The notes under the pieces: model-generated
What the model was told of the DNA's origin: nothing
Databases searched by the model: none
What the model saw: only the letters and a program-made list of their open reading frames with translations
In this document: one piece after another, positions 33,392 to 46,274 of the stretch
Numbering within the stretch: the first letter of the stretch is position 1
Layout of the letters: the number at the start of each line of letters is the position of its first letter
Source of the DNA: Thermopolyspora flexuosa
GTDB lineage: Bacteria > Actinomycetota > Actinomycetes > Streptosporangiales > Streptosporangiaceae
Assembly (NCBI RefSeq): GCF_006716785.1
Contig: NZ_VFPQ01000002.1
Location: 372,001-436,000 of the forward strand
Length of the DNA stretch: 64,000 nt
Direction of reading: 5' to 3'
Position numbers and translations under genes: made by a program

Positions 33392-35629
33392 ATGCCAAAT
33401 CGGGGAAAAGGTCCGGCTTGGGGTGGGTCAACGGTGGTGATGCGCCTGTTGGGGGCGGGCGCGGTCGCGGGGCTGCTCGTCGCAGGCCTCGCGTTCCCTG
33501 CCGTTGGTGGTGCCGGACTGGGCGTCCGGACCGTCGCTGACGAGCTCAACCTCAAACCGGAGGAGCTGAAGGAACCGCCGCTCGCGGAGAAGACGACCGT
33601 CCTCGACTCCACGGGCAAGCCGATCGCGCAGTTCTACGAGCAGTACCGCGAGGTCATCCCGCTCAGCGAGGTCTCGGACATCATGAAGACCGCGATCGTC
33701 GCGATCGAGGACGAGCGGTTCTACGAGCACGGCGCGATCGACATCGAGGGCACCCTCCGTGCCGCGATCAGGAACATCACGTCCGGCGGCGTGAGCGAGG
33801 GTGGCTCCGGCATCACCCAGCAGCTCGTCAAGCAGATTCTGCTCAACCAGGCCGAGACCCTGGAGGAGAAGAACAAGGCGGTCGAGGCCAGCATCTCGCG
33901 CAAGCTCAACGAGCTGCGCTACGCGATGGCGATCGAGCAGAAGTACACCAAGGACCAGATCCTCGAGAAGTACCTCAACATCGCCTACTTCGGCGCGGGC
34001 GCCAACGGCATCGAGGCGGCGGCCAAGCGGTTCTTCGGCAAGCGGGCGAAGGACCTCAACCTGGTGGAGGCGGCCACGCTGGCGGGAGCCGTACAGGACC
34101 CCAACCGCACCGACCCGGCGCTGGGCAAGAAGAACCGGGACCGCCTGCTGGCGCGGCGTAACGTCGTGCTCGACAAGATGGCCAAGCTCGGCAAGATCAC
34201 CCCGGAGGAGGCCGAGAAGGCGAAGAAGCAGAAGCTCGGGTACAAGGGCACCCCGCTGCCCGGCGGTTGCGGCGCGAGCAAGTACCCGTACTTCTGCCTC
34301 TACGTCCGGTACGAGATCCTCAACAACCCGATCTTCGGCAAGACCCGCAAGGCGCGGGAGCGCCTGCTCAACCGCGGCGGGCTCACGATCAAGACCACGA
34401 TCGACCCGAAGATGCAGGCGGCCGCCGAGAAGGTGATCCGCAAGTACGTGTACCCCACGGACAAGCCGGTCGCCGCCCAGGCGCTCGTCGAGCCGGGCAC
34501 GGGTGCGATCAAGGCGATGGCGGCGAGCCGTAAGTACGGCACGAACAAGCGGAAGAACGAGATCTCCTACAACCTCGTCGCCGACGCGGCGCACGGTGGG
34601 GGCATCGGCTTCCAGAACGGCTCCACGAACAAGGTCTTCGCGCTGATCACAGCCCTGAAGAAGGGCATGAAGATCAACGACGGCATCACCGTCGGCGCCT
34701 CCTACAGCGCGCCCGGCTACTACGCGTTCAAGAACTGCAAGGGCAACAACGTCGGCGAGCCGAGCCACGTGGTCACCAACGCCGACGGCGGCGGCGCCGG
34801 GTTCTACTCGCTGCAGACCGGAACCTGGGCGTCGTCGAACACCTTCTTCATGGCGCTCGAGCAGCGGGTCGGCCTCTGCGACACGATCAAGACCGCCAAG
34901 TCACTCGGCCTGAAGCGGGCCGACGGCCAGCCGCTCACCGAGTACTCGACGTTCGTCCTCGGCACGAACGAGACCGACCCGGTGACCGTGGCGAGCGCGT
35001 ACGCGGCGATCGCCGCGCGCGGCAAGTACTGCCAGCCCATGGCGATCACCGAGATCATCGACCGGTACGGCAAGAGCACCAAGTACCGGCCCAAGTGCCG
35101 GCAGGCGCTCGACCCCGAGGTCGCCGACGCCGCCACCCACATCCTCGAAGGCGTGTTCACCAGGGGCACGATGCGGGGTGTGGGCGGCATCGGGCGGCCC
35201 GCGGCCGGGAAGACCGGCACCACCGACGCGTACGCCACCGCGTGGTTCGCCGGCTTCACCCCGAACCTCGCCGGCGCGGTGAGCATCGGGGACCCGCGCG
35301 GCGCGAACGTGCACCGGCTGAGCAACGTCACCATCGGCGGGAAGTACTACCCGGCGGTGTTCGGCGCCTCCATTCCGGGCCCGATCTGGAAGGAGACCTT
35401 CATCGAGGCGCTCAAGGGCGTGCCTGCCGAGGACTTCGTCCCGATCAACTCGGCCCGCTTCGGCGGCTGCAGCACGAGCTGCCAGCCGGTGAAGCGGGAG
35501 AAGGACGACGAGGACGGCGACCGCGGCGACGAGGAGTTCCGTGACGACCGCGGGCCCGGCGGCGGTCCGTTCGGCCGCCCGGGAGGCGGCGGCTTCGGCC
35601 GAGGCCGCGGCGGCTTCGGCGACGACTGA
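33392..35629 (+). CDS. Bifunctional class A penicillin-binding protein
   Basis: A 745-residue peptidoglycan synthase. A single N-terminal membrane anchor (VVMRLLGAGAVAGLLVAGLA) places the catalytic part outside the cell. The GT51 transglycosylase domain has IVAIEDERFYEHGAID (catalytic Glu near 106) and GSGITQQLVKQ. The transpeptidase motifs are Ser411-Thr-Asn-Lys (STNK), SSN near 481 and Lys607-Thr-Gly (KTGTT). The STNK motif has Asn where Phe/Met is more usual. The C-terminus is an acidic then Gly/Phe/Arg-rich disordered tail (for example GRPGGGGFGRGRGGFGDD). ATG 33392 is the best start by family length; later starts at 33434-33440 are possible. A clean terminator follows. Confidence 0.9.
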   Translation: MPNRGKGPAWGGSTVVMRLLGAGAVAGLLVAGLAFPAVGGAGLGVRTVADELNLKPEELKEPPLAEKTTVLDSTGKPIAQFYEQYREVIPLSEVSDIMKTAIVAIEDERFYEHGAIDIEGTLRAAIRNITSGGVSEGGSGITQQLVKQILLNQAETLEEKNKAVEASISRKLNELRYAMAIEQKYTKDQILEKYLNIAYFGAGANGIEAAAKRFFGKRAKDLNLVEAATLAGAVQDPNRTDPALGKKNRDRLLARRNVVLDKMAKLGKITPEEAEKAKKQKLGYKGTPLPGGCGASKYPYFCLYVRYEILNNPIFGKTRKARERLLNRGGLTIKTTIDPKMQAAAEKVIRKYVYPTDKPVAAQALVEPGTGAIKAMAASRKYGTNKRKNEISYNLVADAAHGGGIGFQNGSTNKVFALITALKKGMKINDGITVGASYSAPGYYAFKNCKGNNVGEPSHVVTNADGGGAGFYSLQTGTWASSNTFFMALEQRVGLCDTIKTAKSLGLKRADGQPLTEYSTFVLGTNETDPVTVASAYAAIAARGKYCQPMAITEIIDRYGKSTKYRPKCRQALDPEVADAATHILEGVFTRGTMRGVGGIGRPAAGKTGTTDAYATAWFAGFTPNLAGAVSIGDPRGANVHRLSNVTIGGKYYPAVFGASIPGPIWKETFIEALKGVPAEDFVPINSARFGGCSTSCQPVKREKDDEDGDRGDEEFRDDRGPGGGPFGRPGGGGFGRGRGGFGDD

Positions 35630-35672
35630 CCTCGTCGCAGACGCGGTGCCACAGCGGCTGACGACGTTCTCT

Positions 35673-35701
35673 CACCGGCCTCCCGTCCGGGGAGGCCGGT
35701 G
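35673..35701. terminator. Hairpin terminator between convergent genes
   Basis: CACCGGCCTCC and GGAGGCCGGTG form an 11-base stem with a seven-base loop, followed by AACGCTTTCT. It lies between the stops of the penicillin-binding protein gene and the convergent SRPBCC gene and can serve both. Confidence 0.8.
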
Positions 35702-35709
35702 AACGCTTT

Positions 35710-36165
35710 CTAACGCGCCGCGGCCCCGGTCCGTTCGCACAGCCGCGCGAGGCGGCGCAGGGACAGCCGCAGGAAGGCGGTGAACACCGGCCCGGCCACC
35801 GGCAGGCCGAGGCGGCCCAGCGGGCCGAACGGCGGCTCGAGGTGCTCCTCCCACCGGACCGTCGCGCCGCCGCCGGGGCCGGGCCGTACCCGGAAGGCAC
35901 CGGTGCCGCGCACCACGCGCCCGGTGTGCCGCACCTCGACCGTGTGCGGCGGCTCCCACCGCGTGATCTCCATCGTGTCGTGGAAGCCCACCGGCCCGAT
36001 CCCGGTGAACGCGGTGATCCCGCTCCCCGCGCCGCGCCCGTCCCCGTGCGTCACCCGCGCCCGGGTCAGCAGCATCCACTCGTGCTGCCGCTCCCAGTCG
36101 GCGAGCACGGCGAAGACCCGCTCCGGGCTCGCCGCGACCTCCATCGTCTCCGTCAGCTCGATCAT
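35710..36165 (-). CDS. SRPBCC (polyketide cyclase/START-like) protein
   Basis: A 151-residue START-like protein: IELTETMEVAASPERVFAVL, ADWERQHEWM at the start, MEITRWEPPHTVEVRHTGRV in the middle and a long C-terminal helix (FTAFLRLSLRRLARLCERTG). Such proteins bind hydrophobic ligands in a cavity; the ligand is unknown. The ATG at 36165 is 38 bases downstream of the EndoQ-UvrD gene stop, so the two may form one operon. Confidence 0.85.
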   Translation of the reverse strand: MIELTETMEVAASPERVFAVLADWERQHEWMLLTRARVTHGDGRGAGSGITAFTGIGPVGFHDTMEITRWEPPHTVEVRHTGRVVRGTGAFRVRPGPGGGATVRWEEHLEPPFGPLGRLGLPVAGPVFTAFLRLSLRRLARLCERTGAAAR

Positions 36166-36203
36166 GCCCTGGCCACTTCCCCGCCGCGCCCGCGGCAGGC
36201 GTC

Positions 36204-39455
<3,252 letters not shown>

Positions 39456-39545
39456 CCGCGAGATTGTGCCACAGCCGGATCAACCCGCGCGGCCGAATGA
39501 TTACCCCGCGATATCCGCCGAGGCCGGGCCGTACGGCGAGCCGCG

Positions 39546-40184
39546 TCAGCCCCCGCCGTACGCGGTGCGCAGCCGTACGAACCAGGCCTGCGAGACGAGC
39601 CGGCGCTCCTCCAGCCGGTCGCCGACCCGCTCGAACAACGTCACCCGCTCGTGCCCGCCCGGCCCGATCGGCTGCACGAGCCGCCCGCCGGGGCGAAGCT
39701 GCTCGACCAGCGGCGGAGGGACGGCGGGGTAGGCGGCCGACACGATGATCGCGTCGTACGGCGCGCGGTCCGGCACCCCGGCGCTGCCGTCGCCGACCCG
39801 CGACTCGACGTTGCGGACGCCCTGCCGGTCGAGGGCGCGCCGCGCCTGCTCGGCCAGGTCGGGCCAGATGTCGATGGTGACCACGTCGGCGGCGAGGGCG
39901 GCGAGCAGCGCGGTCTGGAAACCCAGCCCGGTGCCGACCTCCAGCACGTGCTCGGTGCCAGTGAGCTCCAGGCTCTCGATCATCGCCGCGGAGAGCGACG
40001 GCTGGGTGGTCACCTGGCCGTGCCCGATCGGGATCGGCTGGTCGCGGTAGGCGAGCGAAACGCCCGAATCCGGAACGAACTCGGCGCGGGGGATCGTCCG
40101 GATCGCCTGCAGCAGGCGCTCGTCGGTGACCCCGGCCTGCCGTACCGTCTCGGCCAGGTCCTCGGGGGCGAGGGCGAAGCCCAT
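39546..40184 (-). CDS. pcm: Protein-L-isoaspartate O-methyltransferase
   Basis: A 212-residue PCMT-family enzyme that methylates isoaspartyl residues in damaged proteins using S-adenosylmethionine. Landmarks: RAEFVPDSGVSLAYRDQPIP, the substrate-site GQVTTQPSLSAAMIESLEL, SAM motif I HVLEVGTGLGFQTALLAALA, and a later VSAAYPAVPPPLVEQLRPGG motif. It lies seven bases behind the CapA-like gene on the same strand, so they are probably cotranscribed. The closest family form is the short bacterial Pcm. Confidence 0.88.
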   Translation of the reverse strand: MGFALAPEDLAETVRQAGVTDERLLQAIRTIPRAEFVPDSGVSLAYRDQPIPIGHGQVTTQPSLSAAMIESLELTGTEHVLEVGTGLGFQTALLAALAADVVTIDIWPDLAEQARRALDRQGVRNVESRVGDGSAGVPDRAPYDAIIVSAAYPAVPPPLVEQLRPGGRLVQPIGPGGHERVTLFERVGDRLEERRLVSQAWFVRLRTAYGGG

Positions 40185-40191
40185 GCTCGGG

Positions 40192-41307
40192 TCACCCGGC
40201 CCGCAGCGCGAGCATGCCGTCGGCGCCGAGGCCGACCCGGGAGCCCAGCCGCCGCCCGGTGCGGTCGAGCATCGCCGCGAGCCACTCGGCGTCCCCGCGC
40301 CCGGCCCGCTCCAGGCGCATCCGCCGGGCGCGCAGCGGCACCATCCGCAGCCGGGCTGGCGCTTCGTCGCCGAGCGTGACCAGGTAGAGCAGCCGCAACT
40401 CGTCCCGGTACTCCTCGTAGCCCGGGATGCCCTCGTAGTCGTCGATGAGGTCGCCGCAGCCGTACAGCACCAGCCCGTTCCGGTACCGCTCGATCGGGCG
40501 CGGATGGTGCGAGGAGTGCCCGTGCACCACGTCCACCCCCGAGTCGATCAGGATGTGGGCGAACTGGATGTGGTCGCGGGGCACCTCGTACCCCCAGTTC
40601 GACCCCCAGTGCACGGACGCGACCACTGTGTCGCCTGCGTCGCCCGGCCGCTTCGCCCGCCGTACCCGCTCGCCGACCTCCGCCGCCCGCCCCGGCGACG
40701 GCGCCGGCACATAGGCGACACCGGGCCGCCCCGGCCTCGCCGCCCAGCCCGGCGGGATGCCGCTCGACGGCATGCCGAACGCGAACACCAGCACCCGCCG
40801 CCCCGCACCGGCCTCCACGATCGCGGGCCGCCAGGCCTCCTCCTCGTCGCGCCCCGCCCCGGCCGCCCGCACCCCCGCGCCCGCCAGCACGTCGAGCGTC
40901 TCCACCAGCCCACGCTCGCCGAAGTCGAGCACGTGGTTGTTCGCCAGCACGCACACATCCGGCCGCGCCGCCAACAGGCCAGGCAGATTCTCCGGGTTCA
41001 TCCGATAGTGCACGCTCTTGTCGGGCGCGAAGTCGCCGCTGCGCGTGACCCCGGTCTCCAGGTTCACCACCCACACATCCGGCGCCGCCTCCCGCAGCAC
41101 CCGCAACGCGTCGCCCCACGGCCAGTCGAAGCCCACCGGCTGTGGAATCGCGCCGCTCGCCTCCTCGGCCAGCATCACGTACTCGCGCGCGTCCCCGACG
41201 TACGGCTCGCACAGTTCCGGATCCCCCGGATGCGGCAGGATCTGATCAACCCCCCGGCCGAGCATGACGTCGCCGCCGAGGGCCAGTGTCAGCAGGTCAG
41301 ACCCCAT
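40192..41307 (-). CDS. CapA/PgsA-family metallophosphatase-like protein
   Basis: A 371-residue CapA-like protein. It shows the calcineurin-like pattern of the family: LTLALGGDVMLGRGVD at the start, VVNLETGVT, VCVLANNHVLDFGERGLVET and VVASVHWGSNWGYEVP, then VVHGHSSHHPRPIERYRNGL. There is no signal peptide, unlike poly-gamma-glutamate synthesis CapA proteins, so a cytoplasmic role is likely. Similar proteins in actinomycetes have no assigned substrate. Start ATG 41307. Followed closely by pcm. Confidence 0.85.
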   Translation of the reverse strand: MGSDLLTLALGGDVMLGRGVDQILPHPGDPELCEPYVGDAREYVMLAEEASGAIPQPVGFDWPWGDALRVLREAAPDVWVVNLETGVTRSGDFAPDKSVHYRMNPENLPGLLAARPDVCVLANNHVLDFGERGLVETLDVLAGAGVRAAGAGRDEEEAWRPAIVEAGAGRRVLVFAFGMPSSGIPPGWAARPGRPGVAYVPAPSPGRAAEVGERVRRAKRPGDAGDTVVASVHWGSNWGYEVPRDHIQFAHILIDSGVDVVHGHSSHHPRPIERYRNGLVLYGCGDLIDDYEGIPGYEEYRDELRLLYLVTLGDEAPARLRMVPLRARRMRLERAGRGDAEWLAAMLDRTGRRLGSRVGLGADGMLALRAG

Positions 41308-41720
41308 GTCGTCACCCAGAGACGATCACTTGCGGACGTTTTCCCGACCACGGACGCGCCGAGGCCGCCACTCACCACCGCTGCCCGGCATGAGCGGGCC
41401 TTACACCGGCAGCACGGCACCCGCCGCCGCCACGCGACCCGGGGGTCGTCGAACCACGGCCGATCACCACACCGGCACCGATCGATCATTTCAGGGGGCC
41501 GCGCGGACCGCCTTGACCGACTTCGACACCGCCAGAGCCGAGCACCTCGCGTAACCGTTGCCACCCGGACCGTTGACGCCGTCGGCTATCCTGAGTCGCG
41601 GGCGTATGACCGCCGGATGACTTCCGGCTAGCCGACGTCCTCGGCGAAAAGCTGTCATAGACGCGCAGGACGGTAACTTCGTCGCCGAGGGCGGGGATGG
41701 CTTTGTATCCTTGCCCACGA
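41308..41720. other. Promoter region of capA-like gene and tRNA-Lys
   Basis: About 410 bases. Open frames here have shadow composition and no ribosome binding site. A TATCCT at 41706-41711, ten bases before the tRNA, may be a -10 box. I see no other feature. Confidence 0.4.
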
Positions 41721-41795
41721 GGGGCGTTAGCTCAATGGTAGAGCTGCAGACTTTTAATCTGTAGGTTCAGGGTTCGAGCCCCTGGCGCCCCACCA
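41721..41795 (+). tRNA. tRNA-Lys (anticodon UUU), CCA encoded
   Basis: A complete cloverleaf: acceptor GGGGCGT with GCGCCCC, D-arm GCTC-AATGGTA-GAGC, anticodon arm GCAGA-CTTTTAA-TCTGT with anticodon TTT, five-base variable loop AGGTT, and T-arm CAGGG-TTCGAGC-CCCTG. The discriminator A is at 41792 and CCA is encoded at 41793-41795. It reads AAA/AAG lysine codons. The 3' half is not repeated elsewhere in the window, so there is no sign of element integration here. Confidence 0.97.
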
Positions 41796-41805
41796 CTTCC
41801 GACCA

Positions 41806-41836
41806 GCGCATCCCTTGATCAAACCCCGGGATGCGC
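41806..41836 (+). terminator. Terminator after tRNA-Lys
   Basis: GCGCATCCC and GGGATGCGC form a nine-base stem with a 13-base loop, followed by CCTGCCCTTTTCC. It starts ten bases after the encoded CCA. The following stretch to the GNAT gene end at 42137 (300 bases) contains nothing else I can support. Confidence 0.8.
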
Positions 41837-42136
41837 CTGCCCTTTTCCGGGTGCCGACACCGGTGTCCGACCGTTGCGTCCCAGGACGGCGGCCCGATGG
41901 AGACGGGACACGACCAGGGCGTGTTGCCGACCGGACGACGGTCGCCGGGCCGTCCCGCGGCCGAATAAACCGCCCGCCCGTGCACGGCATTTGATCCAAG
42001 CCGTGGGCAGGATCCGCCGTCAGGGTACCCGTCGTCCGCGCGGGCCGGCGGATTCAGCGGGAGGGGCCGGCAGGGGTTCCATCGGCCGAGTCGGTCCGCC
42101 TGCCATGCCGTCCGGGGCGGGCCGGACGCGAGGACG

Positions 42137-42700
42137 TCAGCGTTTGTACATGATCACCCGGCTCGGCGCGGGTACGGCGACGACCCGCCAGCCGCGGCGC
42201 CGGTAGAGCCCCATCGCGGCGTGCGCGGCCGGATGGGTCGACAGCCAGTAGGGGCCGCCCTCGGCCGCGGCGAGGACGGTGTCGTGCAGGGCGAGGCCGA
42301 GCCTTATGCCGCACAGCTCCGGGGTGACGGCGAGTTCCTTGAGGGTGAAGTCGTCACCCGCGGGGCGCGCGGCACACCGGGCCAGCGCCGAGCACCGGAG
42401 CCCGTAGGCGAAGCCGTACACCTCGTCGCGGCACAGCGCGAGGGCGAGGACGAAGCCGGGCCGCCCGCTGTCGGCGAGCACGCGCGCGGCGACGCTCCTC
42501 GCCAGCGGGTACGGCTCGCACCACGGCGGGCGGGTGAAGCACCGTCCGCCCACGTCGGCGATCGACGCGAGATAACACGACAGGTCCGCGGCCGGGACGA
42601 GCCGGATCTCGGCGCCCGCCCGCCCGGCCGAACCGGCCGAAGCGGCTGAAGCGGCCGAGGTGGCCGAAGCCGCTCGCGGATGGGCGGGCGCCGTGGTCAT
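42137..42700 (-). CDS. GNAT-family N-acetyltransferase
   Basis: A 187-residue GNAT-fold protein. Residues 8-30 are a low-complexity Ala/Ser/Gly run produced by a short GCGGCC-type nucleotide repeat. Acetyl-CoA motif A is DFTLKELAVTPELCGIRLGL, and the C-terminal strand/helix is LYRRRGWRVVAVPAPSRVIM. Substrate unknown. The start is only four bases from the stop of sodF on the same strand, so it is probably cotranscribed with sodF and shares its control. Confidence 0.8.
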   Translation of the reverse strand: MTTAPAHPRAASATSAASAASAGSAGRAGAEIRLVPAADLSCYLASIADVGGRCFTRPPWCEPYPLARSVAARVLADSGRPGFVLALALCRDEVYGFAYGLRCSALARCAARPAGDDFTLKELAVTPELCGIRLGLALHDTVLAAAEGGPYWLSTHPAAHAAMGLYRRRGWRVVAVPAPSRVIMYKR

Positions 42701-42704
42701 CGGG

Positions 42705-43307
42705 TCACGCGCCCTTGGCCGCGTTGTACCGGGCGATCACGTCGTTCCAGTTGATCAGGTCCCAGAGCTTCTCGACGTAGTCCGGGCGCACGTTGCGGTA
42801 CTGCAGGTAGTAGGCGTGCTCCCAGGCGTCGAAGACCAGCAGCGGCGTGGTGTTCATGCCGACGTTGCCGTGGTGGTCGTAGACCTGCTCGACCACGAGC
42901 CGGCGGCCGAGCGGCTCCCAGGCGAGCACGCCCCAGCCGGAGCCCTGCACCGTCACGGTCGCGGTGGTGAGCTGCTTCTTGAACGCCTCGAAGGAGCCGA
43001 AGTGCTCGTCGATGGCGTCGGCGAACTCGCCGTCGGGACGGTCGCCCCCGTCGGGGGAGAGGTTCTGCCAGAAGATCGAGTGCAGCACGTGGCCGGACAG
43101 GTTGAACGCGAAGGTCTTCTCCAGCCCCACGAGGCCGCCGAACTCGCCCTTCTCCCGCGCCTCGGCGAGCTTCTCCAGGGTGTCGTTGGCGCCCTTGACG
43201 TAGGCGGCGTGGTGCTTGGCGTGGTGCAGCTCCAGGATCTCCCCGCTGATGGCGGGCTCCAGGGCCGCGTAGTCGTAGGGCATGTCGGGCAGCGTGTACT
43301 GACCCAC
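42705..43307 (-). CDS. sodF: Iron-type superoxide dismutase
   Basis: A 200-residue Fe/Mn-type superoxide dismutase: [66 protein letters not shown] and the metal-site [20 protein letters not shown]. Metal ligands are His in LHHAKHH and in NLSGH, Asp and His in DAWEH. I call it iron-type because of the Nur-like box; in Streptomyces the nickel-responsive regulator Nur represses Fe-SOD when nickel allows a Ni-SOD. The sequence alone does not exclude manganese. Start GTG 43307 follows GAGGAG. GNAT follows four bases downstream. Confidence 0.92.
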   Translation of the reverse strand: MGQYTLPDMPYDYAALEPAISGEILELHHAKHHAAYVKGANDTLEKLAEAREKGEFGGLVGLEKTFAFNLSGHVLHSIFWQNLSPDGGDRPDGEFADAIDEHFGSFEAFKKQLTTATVTVQGSGWGVLAWEPLGRRLVVEQVYDHHGNVGMNTTPLLVFDAWEHAYYLQYRNVRPDYVEKLWDLINWNDVIARYNAAKGA

Positions 43308-43325
43308 AGCTACTCCTCATCGGCA

Positions 43326-43344
43326 GTTGCAAGTATTTTGCAAC
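43326..43344. promoter_or_regulatory. Nur-like operator of sodF
   Basis: A perfect inverted repeat GTTGCAA-GTATT-TTGCAAC, 18 bases upstream of the sodF start codon, where it would block transcription. It matches the TGCAA-N5-TTGCA pattern known for the Streptomyces nickel-responsive Fur homologue Nur. The regulator gene is not in the window. Confidence 0.8.
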
Positions 43345-43404
43345 AACGGTACTACCGCAACAGTGGGCCGGACAGGCTTGACCGCGCATCCGGCCGGACC
43401 TAAT

Positions 43405-43421
43405 TTGCGAATAGTTTGCAG
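43405..43421. promoter_or_regulatory. Second Nur-like box, before the metal-uptake operon
   Basis: TTGCGA-ATAGT-TTGCAG has the same half-site and five-base spacing as the sodF box with two mismatched positions. It lies 32 bases before the ATG of the substrate-binding lipoprotein. Another TTGCGA half-site follows at 43433-43438. It suggests that the transporter is under the same nickel-dependent control as sodF. Confidence 0.6.
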
Positions 43422-43453
43422 ATGAAAGTTACTTGCGAAGAGATTCAGTGATC

Positions 43454-44467
43454 ATGAGGCGGTTGGTCCTGCTGCTGGTGTCCGTGCTCGTCGTGGCGGG
43501 CTGCGGCAGCCGCCCCGCGACGCATCAGGCGGCCGCCGACCGATCCGGCGCGCAACATCCGGGCTTCCCGGTCACGATCGAGAACTGCGGCCGGACCTAC
43601 ACCTTCGACAAGCCTCCGACCAAGGTCGTCACCGGCTACCACCCCGCCCTGGAGACCCTGATCGCGCTCGGCCTGCAGGACCGCGTCGCCGGCCGTACCA
43701 ACTTCTCCGAAAGCGCGTTCCTGCCGGGGCAGAAGGAGCACTACGACAAGATCCCGGAGATCTCTCCGACGATCATGCTGCCGCAGAAGGAGATCATGCT
43801 CTCCCAGGGCGCGGACCTCGTGATCGACAACTCCCCCGCCAGCTTCGACCCGGCGGGCGGGTACGCCACGATCGACGAGCTCGCCGCGGCCGGAACCCCC
43901 GTCTACCTGCTCGGCAACTGGTGCGACCCGGAGAGCCAGCTCGAATTCGACATCGAGCAGATCTTCACCGACCTGCGCAACCTCGGCGCGATCTTCGGCG
44001 TGCCCGACCGGGCCGAGAAGCTCATCACCGAGCTGCGTGCCCAGCTCGACGACGCGACCAGGCGGGTCGCCGACCGGCCCAAGGTCAGGGTCCTCGCCAC
44101 CGACGGCGGCAAGGGCCCGGTCAACGCGTACGGCGGTACCGGCCTCACCAACGAGTTGATCAGGCTCGCCGGCGGCGAGAACGTGCTCGCCGACGTGCGG
44201 GCCGACTACACGGAGGTGAGCGCCGAGAAGATCGCCGCCACCGACCCGGAGGCACTGATCGTCAGCGAGTACGCCACGCTGCGCGGTGAGCCCATGCCCA
44301 CCGCGCCGCAGAAGGCCGCGGACACCTTCGCGATCGCCAGGAACAGCACCGCCGCCAAGGAACGGCGCTACCTGCCCCTGCCCGTCGCGGCCCAGCACCC
44401 CGGCTACCGCAACGTCCTGGCCGTCATCGAGATCGCCAAGTTCCTGCACCCCGAAGCGTTCTCCTGA
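43454..44467 (+). CDS. FecB/BtuF-type substrate-binding lipoprotein
   Basis: A 337-residue binding protein for an iron-siderophore-, cobalamin- or other metal-complex ABC importer. The signal peptide is MRRLVLLLVSVLVVAGC with lipobox VAGC. The mature domain starts FPVTIENCGRTYTFDKPPTK and carries VVTGYHPALETLIALGLQDR, the usual opening of the cluster. It ends LAVIEIAKFLHPEAF. ATG 43454 is used (GTG 43448 and TTG 43433 are alternatives). The stop overlaps the permease start. The substrate is not readable from the sequence; the Nur-like box points to nickel or a nickel/metallophore complex. Confidence 0.85.
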   Translation: MRRLVLLLVSVLVVAGCGSRPATHQAAADRSGAQHPGFPVTIENCGRTYTFDKPPTKVVTGYHPALETLIALGLQDRVAGRTNFSESAFLPGQKEHYDKIPEISPTIMLPQKEIMLSQGADLVIDNSPASFDPAGGYATIDELAAAGTPVYLLGNWCDPESQLEFDIEQIFTDLRNLGAIFGVPDRAEKLITELRAQLDDATRRVADRPKVRVLATDGGKGPVNAYGGTGLTNELIRLAGGENVLADVRADYTEVSAEKIAATDPEALIVSEYATLRGEPMPTAPQKAADTFAIARNSTAAKERRYLPLPVAAQHPGYRNVLAVIEIAKFLHPEAFS

Positions 44468-45521
44468 TGAGCCAGGCGAGAGCACTGCGGCCGGCCCTCG
44501 CGGCCCGCGCCTCCGGCCGGCTTTGGGTGATCAACATCGCGCTCGGCCTCGCCGCCGTCGCCTCGACGCTGCTCGCGGTGAGCATCGGCGCGGTGCAGGT
44601 GAGCCCGGCACAGGTGTGGGGCATCGTCGCCGACCGGCTCGCGCCCGGCACGGTGGCGGCCGACTGGACGGCCGCGCAGGCCCAGATCGTCTGGGAGTTC
44701 CGCCTGCCCCGAGCCCTGCTCGCGCTGCTCGTGGGGGCCGGGCTGGCGGTGGTCGGCGCGGTGCTGCAGGCGCTGGTGCGCAACCCGCTCGCGGACCCGT
44801 TCCTGCTCGGCGTCTCCTCCGGCGCGTCGCTGGGGGCGGTGCTCGTCTTCATCCTCGGCACGTCCGCGCTCGGCGGGCTGTCGCTGTCGATGGCCGCGTT
44901 CCTCGGCGCGCTGCTCGCCATGGCGCTCGTCTACCTGCTGGCGCAGCGGTCGGGCCGGATCACCCCGGCCCGCCTCGTGCTCGCCGGGGTCGCCCTGGCG
45001 TACCTGTTCCAGGCGCTGTACAGCTTCGTGCTGCAGCGGGCGCAGAGCGGCCGGGCCGCCCAGCAGGTGCTGTTCTGGCTCATGGGCAGCCTCGGCGGGG
45101 CCCGCTGGGAGACGCTGCCGATCCCTGCGGTCGTGCTCCTCGCCGGCCTGCTCTACCTGCTCGTGCAGCATCGCCCGCTCAACGCGCTGAGCGCCGGCGA
45201 GGACACCGCGATCTCCCTCGGCGTCGGCGTCGCCTCGCTGCGCGTTCGGCTCTTCGTGCTCACCTCGCTGCTCGTCGGCGTCATGGTCGCCGTCACCGGC
45301 GCCATCGCCTTCGTCGGCCTCATCGTCCCGCACGCCGCGCGGCTGCTCGTCGGCGCCGACCACCGCCGGGTCCTGCCGGTCTCCGCCCTGCTCGGCGCGG
45401 TCTTCCTGCAACTCGTCGACGTCGCGGCCCGGACCATCGCCGCCCCGCAGGAGCTCGCCCTGAGCATCGTCACCGCCGTCTTCGGCGTGCCGTTCTTCCT
45501 CTGGCTGCTGCGGAGGCGCGG

Positions 45522-45525
<4 letters not shown>
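44467..45525 (+). CDS. FecCD-family ABC importer permease
   Basis: A 352-residue integral membrane protein with about ten helices. It has the family sequences LRLPRALLALLVGAGLAVVG-like near residue 80, ALVRNPLADPFLLGVSSGAS and the cytoplasmic coupling region around GIAFVGLIVPHAAR-like (AIAFVGLIVPHAARLLVGAD). It functions as a homodimer with the following ATPase and the preceding lipoprotein. ATG 44467 overlaps the previous stop by one base (TGATG), and its own stop overlaps the ATPase start as ATGA. Confidence 0.92.

Positions 45526-46270
<745 letters not shown>

Positions 46271-46274
<4 letters not shown>

Noticed and set aside
41264-41554. A 96-codon plus-strand frame upstream of the tRNA
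   Set aside because: Shadow-like composition, partly antisense to the CapA-like gene start, no ribosome binding site.
41721-41795. tRNA-Lys as an integration site of a mobile element
   Set aside because: The tRNA 3' end is not repeated within the window and no integrase, phage or plasmid gene follows.
43308-43453. The TTGCAA repeats as an ordinary iron Fur/DmdR box
   Set aside because: Iron boxes of Fur and DmdR have a different core; the TGCAA-N5-TTGCA form and the position at sodF fit Nur better.
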